DNA from: Gordionus sp. m RMFG-2023
Taxonomy: Eukaryota; Nematomorpha; Gordioida; Chordodea; Parachordodidae
Reading direction: 5' to 3'
Length of the DNA: 64,000 bases
NCBI RefSeq assembly: GCF_954871325.1
Contig: NC_088775.1
Coordinates: forward strand, 13,431,561 to 13,495,560
The position numbers were made by a program, and so were the translations under genes. The first letter of the stretch is position 1. Each line of letters opens with the position of its first letter. Below, piece by piece: positions 46,954-64,000 of the stretch. Below the pieces are notes generated by a model. That model had not been told where the DNA came from and did not search any database. It worked only from the letters and a program-made list of their open reading frames with translations.

Positions 46954-48707
46954 AATTGCCTCATTTTATTTTTTTATCTATTGTGTTAGATAAAAATAAT
47001 AGTGCGAGAACACTTTATTTGATTATTCATTTTTATATAATAATATTCACAAAATGCGCAGCCAGGATTTATCCATAGAGGGGGGGGGTAAATTTTTTTG
47101 GGGGGTTTTCGTTCCCGAATCCCATTTTCTCCAGCGTTCGGTCGGGTCTTTAAAATATATTATATAATATTAATTTTCCAGTAGTTATCAATATATCATA
47201 TTTGTTAAAGTTGGCTGAACAATTGGATATACTAATTCTAAAATTTACCAATATTTTATGCTTTATAGTGCCTAATCACTATAAAGCACAAAATATAAAA
47301 AATATTAGTAACGAAGCTTGGCCAAATTTATGATTAATAAGCGACTGAATGCATTATTCTGATTTTTTTTTTAATGTTTAGCGTTCAATAGTAAATTAAT
47401 TCAATCCATTCGGTGTAGAAAGAAAAGGAAATTTGTCCCCCAAACCTCCCATTTTTTATAATCACTCTATATGTCTCATTCTAAGTTAAGAATTATTATT
47501 TTGATTAAATTTTTGCATATAACAAAATTTTATTATTTATTATTAGAATATTTTAGTTTAAATAACATCCCTTTATTTAACTATGTATTTATTTTATTGA
47601 TAAAATTACAAAGTAATTATTGTTGCAAATAACGGTATTTTATAAAATAAATTTAACAATCACAATTAATACAAATGACTATTATTATCAAAATATAAAT
47701 AATTTTTATTGTACAATACTTTCATTAAAAATAGTATAATATAAAAAATATATAAATATCATGAGTAAAAATTTATCATAATAGTTTTGCATATAAAAAT
47801 TATATGACTAAAAGAACATATTCTAATCAAATTGCTATGCAATTTTATGTTTTGAGTTTATAAAGAGAGGCCTACTTTTTTTTGAGATTTAGTTAATTCA
47901 TCTTGAATATAATTTTCATCTATATGAATATTTAATAGGGATAATATATTTAAACAGTTTTCACTTGTGCTATTTCTTAAATAGGTTTTTAGACTTTTTA
48001 AAATTGAAAATACCTTTCATTAGTGCAGATACTAATCCGGAAGGTAGCTAAAATAAAAAACAATGTTTGGATATTAGGCAGGGGAATCTAAAGTGCAATT
48101 GCACATGGAAAGGGCCTGCAGAGCACTTTTTGCTCTAAACGAATACTCTATTCTGTCAAAAATTTTTATAACTCTGAGATTTTCTTAATAATTTGTCGCG
48201 TTTCAAGTGTAATCAACAATAAACGACAAAAGAAAATAAAAGATTTTTATTATAAAATGGTAACTAATAAATCTTTACTTTAATTGAAATCATTTGTTTT
48301 CCGGGTATATTATTACTTGTATTTCTAATTGAAAGACTTAAATAAAAGATATATTAAGTTAATACCATTACCAACGTCATTTGAAGATTTTGTAATCAAA
48401 TCAACTGATGGCTGTTCTATTTCGAATTACATAAATTTTATAAATAATTTAAATATATAATTAATACAATGTGTAAAAGATTTTCGTATATCCATGCTGT
48501 TTATATTTACAAAATTAAACGATTGTTCTTTTATTTAATAAATTATTAAAAATAAATAAAAATTTTCACAACTATAACAATATAAATTTTATTATATTTA
48601 TAAATATCTAAAATGTTTAACATTATAAATTATTTTATTAAATTTATAATTGTTTTTTAAAATATATCTTTCGAGATATACAGATCTAATTTTATCTCCA
48701 TCCTAGG

Positions 48708-51415
48708 TAGGGCTGGGAACCAATAGTAAAAACCCAATATTAACAAAATATTGTATTGGTATTGGTATTGGGTCTAAAATATTGGTATTGGTTTAAACAA
48801 TATTTTCTATTTCTTGTATTGGTATTGCTATTGGTATTGGTTTATATTGGTAACTATTGGTTTATATTGGTATTGGTTTAAATTCAAATTACTAATTAAA
48901 AGAATAGAAATAGTGATTATAAAACCCTTAATTTCTAATTTTAAATAAACATGGGAAAAAAAATCATGATACCATAAAATCAGGGCTAAGAACCAACTCT
49001 CAAAATTTTACTGAATTCAAATTCTTTTTTTAAACTAGGATTTTATTAGGTGATGTGAATATAAAAAATTTTGATTTATTCTTGTATTTTTTGTATCAAC
49101 AATAATAAACGTATTGATTTTGAACCATTTTATTTATCACAAAGAACATAGCAAAATAAGTTAACTAAAAATGTAACATAGCTGTCTATTTATACAAAAT
49201 ATAATGCAAAATAATGATATAATTTTAATATAAGAAGAGGAAATAATTTTATGTATTTAAGAAGAATCTTGCATGCGCATCTAACTTTTTAGGCACAAGC
49301 AAGCTTGTATAGTATGCTCATCTAGTGAACAACGTTGGTCTGTTATAACATACCGTCCTTCTGAAAAAGCCCTTTCAGAGCTAGATGAGGTGGCCGGAAT
49401 TGCTAGTTAATCTCTGGCAATTTTTGATTATTTATTTTATAAATATTGTATTCATTAGTAAGATATCCAATAAGAGTTTCCATATTATTATGCTTTAATA
49501 AATGACTTGATAGTTTAAATCTTGGGCCAATCATTGTTGAAATAATAAAGAGGTGTTTATTATAATTATAGTATTTATTAAGTTTTGTTAAGGCAGCTAA
49601 AGAAGCTATTTTAAAATAGCATTAGGATATAACTCTCCACATGCTCAAAAATACTGGAATATAAAGGAATAATTGTTGAAATTGTTGGAGTAATAGTACA
49701 TGAGGCCATCTCTGTAGAAAAATTAAATGGTTCCAGAAATTCTCGGTATATTTCTATATTATTCCAGGCTAAGGCACTAATATAATTTTCTTGATTGGTA
49801 TTTTGTAAATGATTGGTATTTGTTGTCAAATAGGGTTTGAGCAATATTGCTCTTTCAAGCATTTGGTATGTTGAATTCCAACGTGTTGGTATATCCAAAA
49901 TTTGAGGAAATTTTAAGTGTGGATTTTTTTCAAGATATATTTTTTCGAGTTTATTAAATTTAGATATAGAAAGTTTAAAAATTTTTAAAAAATTTCTTAT
50001 TTTTTTTAAAGTTGTATTCATGCAGCCATGACAGCCAAATGTATAATATGGCAAAAGCATTTGCACACACACATTATCAAAATTATCTTTTTGTTTTAAA
50101 ATTTTTAGAAATGCAAAATTATTAATTGCATTGTCTAATGTAATGCAAAAAAAATCAATTTCAAATTTTACTTTTAATACAGAATTAAAAATATTAAAAA
50201 TATTAATAGAAGTGCTGATTTAAAAGGAATAAACAAAAAATACAATTAGAAATTTTTAAACATAATTATACATGTTTTTTAGGTACATTTTTACTATAAG
50301 CTCTTTTTAGAGCCATCGATATTTTTAAATTTACATTTTATATTGTATTGTATTTTTTATAATTATAAATTGTATCAAAATGTAATAAATGATTATTTAA
50401 TTTAAAATCATTATCAATATAATGAATTGTTATGCCCATAAAGGGTATTTTATTTGGAGAGGACCAAATGTTTATTGTTAAGGAAAATTTAGATGTAATG
50501 TTAGAAAGTACAGATTTTAAATTGATAAAAGAACTATGATAATGTTTCATAATTTCTATTTTTAGTGTTTTTCTAGAAACTAATGTTAGTGAAGGGTTAC
50601 AATATGCTATTAAATTTTTAAAAGTGATATCCTCAACTATTGAAAAGGCTAAATTATTTTGAATGAAAAAGTTTACAATTAAATTATTTAAATTAGCTTT
50701 ATTATTTATATTATTAAGTAAAAATGATTTTATTGTCTTAATTTTTTTACTGCCAATATTTATTTGCTCACATTTCTTATATAATGTTGGGTGGATGGAT
50801 TTAAGATGTGTCCATAATCCTGAGGTTCCAAAATTGGGAAGTGATATTTTTTTTTACATTTATTACAAATTGCCTTTTTTTTATTATCACAAGTAGTATA
50901 AAATTCCCAGATTTTTGCTGAATTTCGTCTTTTATTAGATATTGATAATTCTTCTTGTTCCTTATCGCTATTATTATTAGTACCAACAGCATCTATATTT
51001 ATTAACTCTATTTGGTCTTCATTTATTATAATATCCTAAATAAATAGATAAAATTGATAGATATCATGTAAAAAATTTACTTCCATAATAAAAATAAACT
51101 ATAATTATAAATAACAGAAATATTGATATCACAGTAGTATTTGGAAGAAATAACAGATGTAATCAGTTTTTGCAATGAAAGTAAAAAAAATACCACGATA
51201 TAATTATCCACGATAAACCCAAATAATTATGATATTTTTAATATTGGTATTGGTATTGGTTAAAATTGTATTTAAACAATATATCAAAACCAATATATTT
51301 AGGTAATTGGTATTGGTATTGGTTGTAAAAGCAATACCAATATTTAAATATATATTGGTTTATATTGGTATTGGTATTGTAAACCAATATTATATTGGGA
51401 TTGGTCCCACCCCTA
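48708..51415 (-). mobile_element. hAT transposon with TTGGTATTGG subterminal arrays
   Basis: The ends TAGGGCTGGGAACCAATAG (48708) and ATTGGTCCCACCCCTA (51415) are flanked by ATCCTAGG on both sides (48700-48707, 51416-51423). TTGGTATTGG and close variants are repeated about a dozen times at 48745-48880 and again at 51240-51400. The coding strand is minus, with a broken BED-finger transposase. At 2708 bases it is close to the length of an autonomous hAT. Confidence 0.9.
49320..50960 (-). pseudogene. BED-finger hAT transposase, broken (ZBED/RICESLEEPER-like)
   Basis: In order on the minus strand: a BED finger near 50930-50780 (AICNKCKKK, then in another frame GTSGLWTHLKSIHPTLYKKC), the first catalytic region at 50550-50338 (FSLTINIWSSPNKIPFMGIT), the mid region at 50072-49611 (FPQILDIPTRWNSTYQMLER and AWNNIEIYREFLEPF), and the dimerisation domain near 49400-49320 (IPATSSSSERAFSEGRYVIT). 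This is the complete hAT domain order. At least three frame changes or stops separate the blocks, including one inside the finger. Confidence 0.85.
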
Positions 51416-51633
51416 ATCCTAGGCATGACAGAATTTTTTAAATATATTAAAATATGTGATCGTTTAAAATTAAAAATTCTTATTTGTTTTTTAAATTATT
51501 ATTTTTTTATAATAATTATTTATATCCCTCTCCCACCCTCTCCCTATGCCTTGCTTTTCATAATCTCACATGTGACAGATAGCATTGTGTCATTCTTCAA
51601 AATTTGACAATCTTTAGTATATTCCATAATCAT

Positions 51634-60389
<8,756 letters not shown>

Positions 60390-60488
60390 TTATACCTTCA
60401 TTAATATATTTTTTATTGTATAAAAAGATTTTATTTATTACAAATTTATTTATGTTTATGTTAGCCTAAATTATTTCAGTTTTAATTT

Positions 60489-60494
60489 AATAAA
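60489..60494 (+). promoter_or_regulatory. Polyadenylation signal of PIK3C3
   Basis: AATAAA lies about 100 bases after the PIK3C3 stop codon. The hexamer is common by chance here. Confidence 0.45.
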
Positions 60495-60769
60495 ATATAC
60501 GGATAGAACAACCCTACGCAATTCCATTTATATTATTTAGTTGATATTTGATAATTTTAAAAAAAATATAATAAATCTCAACATGCAAAGAGCTTTATCA
60601 ATTCCATTAGATTAGGTATCTTTTATTGTGTTTAGTCAATTATTAATTTATAAAATGTGAAATAGAACTTGTAAAAAAAAGTTTCACTTTAAAAGTTTAT
60701 AGTTTATCTGCATTATAATCCGAATCTTTCTTGTTAAAATAATAATTTTAAAAAATAAAATAAATATGG

Positions 60770-61070
60770 TTAAGGATAGTTTGAAAAAGAGTCGTTACGG
60801 AATTGCGAGAAAGGATTGGAATAGAAACAAAGTGGTTTAAGCATGTGGAGCAAAATATGATTATGTAAAGAGACGTGCATTGATATAAGTAAAGGGATCT
60901 GGGCATCGAGAAAGACCCGAGGTGGCCTGGGTAAAAATAATAAGGGACGATATGAATAAAATAGTTATCACAAATAACGCTTAGGACCTTAAAAAATGTG
61001 GAAGAGAAGTCATAGGGAAAACTAACCCCGGTAAACAGCCATTAAATGGAGAAGGGGAATCAAAAAAAGT
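60770..61070 (+). mobile_element. LINE fragment (reverse-transcriptase tail)
   Basis: Broken plus-strand frames read KWFKHVEQN, then DYVKRRALI, GHRERPEVAWVKIIRDDMNK and DLKKCGREVIGKTNPGK. This is the conserved tail of LINE polymerases (WFGHVxR ... RGRPxxxWxxxxxxDM ... DRxxWRxxI). It is a 5'-truncated, decayed copy unrelated in orientation to the LINE at 30874. Several stops interrupt it. Confidence 0.6.
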
Positions 61071-62160
61071 CAGTTTGTTACCACACAGGCTATTTTGCAC
61101 CAGAAAGTTCGACAGCATCATGAATACTTGTATATTTATATATAATTTATAGTGTTATTAAGTATCTTATATTTATAAATACAGATACTCTTTTTAAATA
61201 ATACTAATTCAATTTTATGAGTGTAAAATCAATCATTTTTAATTTAGATGTTAAGTTTTGAATTTGATTTAGAGAAAATAAGTCAAGATCTTATCTGTTC
61301 CATCCCATTATATCAAAATGAGCGTCTTTATTGAAAAAAGTTATATTTTTAAGACAATTTTTTTTATTTAAAATGTGTTAAACATAAGGTAATAGCCAAA
61401 AAACATATTTTAGCGGAAAAAGGACATATTTACAATTAAATATATTCTCGTTTTTTAAGAAAAAAATAATTAGATTTCATAAATTTTATAGGATTTTAAT
61501 GCATTATTTGTTGAATGAATTTGTTATTTTATTATAAAAAATTTTTTTTAATGTTTGCATACAAACTAATCATTTTTTTAATGCTAATTGAATAATATTT
61601 ATCTTTTTTCCTTATATTCTAAATTAATTATTAGAATTTTTATTTATAATGTAAAATATATTTCACTATAATGTGTATATAAATATATAGTCGAGATATA
61701 TATATAAAATTATGATATTTTTTGATTCTTGTTTTCATATGCCTCAAGCTTAATTGCATAAATACTAAAATTTGAGATTTCGTTTTAAGAGAAATGAACA
61801 TAAAAAAATATGACTAAATTTTTAATCTCAATTCTTTTACATAATCCATCAGTGCCATAAAAAGTATGCATATTTAATATATAAGTAGAAGAACGATTAG
61901 AGGCAGTATTTTTTTAAAAACATGAATACTCGTTCATAAAATAATTTCAATGTCGCAATCACAGTAATATAATTTATATGGTAACAATATTAATTTCTTA
62001 TAAATCTACTTCCTAAAAATAAACATAGTATAGAGAAAATTACAAATTCGCGATCACAAAATCATTAAGGAGCAAAAATTATATGTATAATTAATTTAAA
62101 TTTACCAACGACTTCTTGATAACAATCTAAATTAAAATACGGCTTAATTCATCTCAGTTT
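61071..62160. other. Intergenic spacer between convergent genes
   Basis: AT-rich, with no frame or repeat recognised. PIK3C3 and the minus-strand gene at 62216 converge here. Confidence 0.45.
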
Positions 62161-62169
62161 AATCCACCT

Positions 62170-62175
62170 TTTATT
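62170..62175 (-). promoter_or_regulatory. Polyadenylation signal of the 62216 gene
   Basis: AATAAA on the minus strand lies about 41 bases after the stop codon, a sensible position. Confidence 0.4.
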
Positions 62176-62215
62176 ATTTTGGCAGACAGTTGTCCCCGTC
62201 ACTTCTGTTATTATT

Positions 62216-63366
62216 TCATTTCAATTTTGCCCTACTAAGCCAATCAGAGAGATTAGCGTCATCCTCAATTTTATCTTCCGATATTTCTTGTATCCTTTCT
62301 TCATTCAAAGCTCCTTCATTATCTTCCCCTATATTTTCGCCCTCCTCTTTAGAAAGTGCTGCATTAGCGTCATTTTTAGAAGAATCGGAAAGATGTGATG
62401 AAACGGAATTGGTAGAAGAAATGATTATAGATCTGTGAGCCGAACGACTTGGGGTGCCAGCAAAATTTGTAGTAGATGAACTAGGTGTATTTTTTATATT
62501 ATTAATAATTGTGTCCGTGGTTACTGTATTAGTTAAAGTAATCGAGGGAGAGCTAGTAATAATATTCGATGATTTGTTGAAATGAATGGGCGTGGTGACT
62601 GTCATAATATGATGGTGACGATGGGGTTTACGATAATTTGGATCGTGAGAATGTCGTTCTAAACCACCATTGAGAAGAGCCGTAGTAGAGAAAAGCTGAA
62701 ATAGTTATTGGGGAAAAAATAAGTGCATAAGATTGTACAATTTTTTTAAAACTATTAAAATATTTCTCCATTGAAAATTAAATAACTATCTTACCTCTGA
62801 TGTAGTGAAGGTCAAGGTGGGGTTTTATTTTTTACGACGATATGAATTAATATATTTTTAAAAATCGGACCGTTACCTTCAGTTAAAAAGCCCGACTTGG
62901 GTCGATTTTTCAAAATGGCCCGATTAAGATTTTGGCTATGTAAGCATTGATATTTGACAAATAGATGTTCAAGCATTTCCACAGCTAAGAGCAAAATCTT
63001 TAGGCTTACATAATGTTATTTTGGTTATAATCTTAATTGGATCGTTTTTCAAAATCGACCCGAATCAAGCTTTTTAACAACACTACTCTTAAGGCTTTAA
63101 AATATACTTCTTATGAGGGTTTAGTTAACCTTACGTTTTGTATCAAAAAGCAACATTATAAAATGGTAACAGATACCTCAGTTTGGTCAGGTTTAAGAGT
63201 AAAGTGGTTGTCATTATTTGTAATATGCTTTTTATGAAATATTTTTTGATGAGCGTTGTTATGGTGATGGTTGTGGTAAGCCAATTTCGACAAATATTCT
63301 CCATCATGTTTGCGCATGTGGTTGAGGTCCGCATGTTCCATGTTGAAATTAGAAGAATTTTCTTCT
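62216..63366 (-). CDS. Unrecognised spliced gene, C-terminal two exons, His/Ser/Asn-rich
   Basis: Exon 63366-63177 (acceptor near CAAAAGTAG, donor GAG|GTATCT) encodes ENSSNFNMEHADLNHMRKHD, GEYLSKLAYHNHHHNN and a His/Lys-rich stretch ending LKPDQTE. Exon 62695-62216 (acceptor ATTTCAG) continues in phase: LFSTTALLNGGLERHSHDPN, YRKPHRHHH, a Ser/Thr/Asn-rich middle, then an acidic end (SKEEGENIGEDNEG ... DDANLSDWLSRAKLK, stop). The 481-base intron carries a foldback element (62873-63085). The low-complexity composition suggests a disordered tail, perhaps metal-binding at the histidine clusters. More exons probably lie to the right. Phase agreement and codon content make it a likely real gene, but no family is recognised. 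Confidence 0.6.
62873..63085. mobile_element. Foldback hAT MITE in the intron of the 62216 gene
   Basis: The right end AAGCTTTTTAACAACACTA and left end TTCAGTTAAAAAGCCCGAC pair, and the arms continue inward (GGGTCGATTTTTCAAAATGG with TTTTTCAAAATCGACCCGAA) for about 75 bases. It is the same family as 4395. No target duplication was seen. Confidence 0.7.
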
Positions 63367-63837
63367 ACTTTTGTACGAGTGATTATTTTAATATTATTAA
63401 GAAATTAGAGACCTGCAAAATTAAAAGGCCTAATTTTTTTTAATCTAGGCTGCCCAACGAGTGGCTCTATTTTATGATGCCATACCGGCATAGTCTTATA
63501 ACCAACCCGCCCATTACAGACCATTAATGTATATATGTTTGATTCTTCTTTCTTTTTTTTAAAATAATTTGATATTTATTTTGTAAAATTACTATCGTTT
63601 GTTTTTGTAGAATAATGGCTGGTATCTGGGTGTTCTGGTGCAATTTTTTTGTGCGTTTTAAGGATGTCTGGGGAGCCTTTCGTTTATAATTTCATTTAAT
63701 ATGATAATATATCTAAAATATTTTTAAAAAAAGAAGTAATGCTAGATCAATATTGCTAAAATTATAGGGTTATCATCCAGTGACTAGACCCCCTTATCCG
63801 GATTAAATGTTAATTTTTATTGAAAATTAATAACAAA
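63367..63837. other. Right-edge stretch, no gene recognised
   Basis: Near 63447, AGGCTGCCCAACGAGTGGCTC looks like a transposon end or a fragment of one; its partner is not in view. Further upstream exons of the 62216 gene may lie here but none is convincing. Confidence 0.35.
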
Positions 63838-63960
63838 CCAGTGTTGTAAGCCTGGAGATTATGCTCATAGATGGCAAAAGGTTTAGATATTTATTGAAAA
63901 TCTCGAGGCTTGAGTAATATTATCACTAAAATCTATTATAATTTAACATCGAGATTCAAT
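63838..63960. mobile_element. Worn copy of the foldback hAT family
   Basis: AGTGTTGTAAGCCTGGAG is followed by ATGCTCATAGATGGCAAAAG and AAAATCTCGAGGCTTGAG, which match the interior of the 29421 element. The right end is degraded. Confidence 0.55.
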
Positions 63961-64000
63961 TATTAAAAGTGTGCACACATAAATCTTCATGTAAAACACA

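Larger units (their letters stand above)
47050..51552 (-). mobile_element. Second copy of the 38761-type hAT, carrying another hAT
   Basis: GCAGCCAGGATTTATCCATAG plus a G-run at 47056 matches the left end at 38761. Transposase remnants on the minus strand (48210-47860) follow the 39910-39490 region closely with deletions. CCCTCTCCCTATGCC near 51552 may be the right end; the terminal bases are worn and the limits approximate. It lacks the piggyBac of its relative. It is interrupted at 48708-51415. Confidence 0.6.

Overview
The window is animal nuclear DNA: very AT-rich (by eye well under 30% GC), with spliced protein genes, many introns of only 39-47 bases, and dense transposons. Four host genes can be named with support. 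They are a sorting nexin with a PX domain (minus strand, 1-2420, running off the left edge), the micropeptide gene SMIM30 (11463-11636, plus), RABL3 (25635-26333, plus, short at the C-terminus) and the complete class III PI 3-kinase PIK3C3/Vps34 (51634-60389, plus, 14 exons). A fifth gene (62216-63366, minus), rich in His, Asn and Ser, is not recognised. The animal cannot be named. In PIK3C3 the introns are tiny at the 5' end and reach kilobases downstream, a pattern described for flatworms, but that is only a hint.

Most of the rest is mobile DNA, much of it in nested stacks whose order can be read from target-site duplications. (1) An LTR-retroelement fossil (about 15.8-25.1 kb) is split by a hAT element (19949-24465) that holds a 577-base hAT-like element (23271-23847). 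(2) An old hAT (29896-35639) holds a younger hAT (30315-34277), which holds an RTE-like LINE (30874-34024). (3) A hAT (38761-44961) holds a piggyBac (40524-44466), which holds a Hermes-like hAT (41425-43923). (4) A relative of the hAT in stack 3 (about 47050-51552) holds another hAT (48708-51415), and this stack ends about 80 bases before the PIK3C3 start codon. A 1367-base hAT lies at 13893-15259, and at least seven copies or fragments of a short foldback family ending in TAGTGTTGTTAAAC are scattered through the window.

Other points of interest are a tRNA-like pol III promoter at the 5' end of the RTE LINE, a 65-base module shared by two tRNA-like repeats and a Gag-bearing element (38.3-45.6 kb), a 16-base minisatellite that appears to have grown from LTR sequence (24.6 kb), and a 1-kb palindromic cluster after RABL3 (26.8-27.9 kb).

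The host genes have ordinary cell-biological roles: PIK3C3 makes PI3P, PX-domain sorting nexins bind phosphoinositides on endosomes, RABL3 is a small GTPase and SMIM30 is an ER/endomembrane micropeptide. They are unlinked in any operon sense; their proximity is probably chance.
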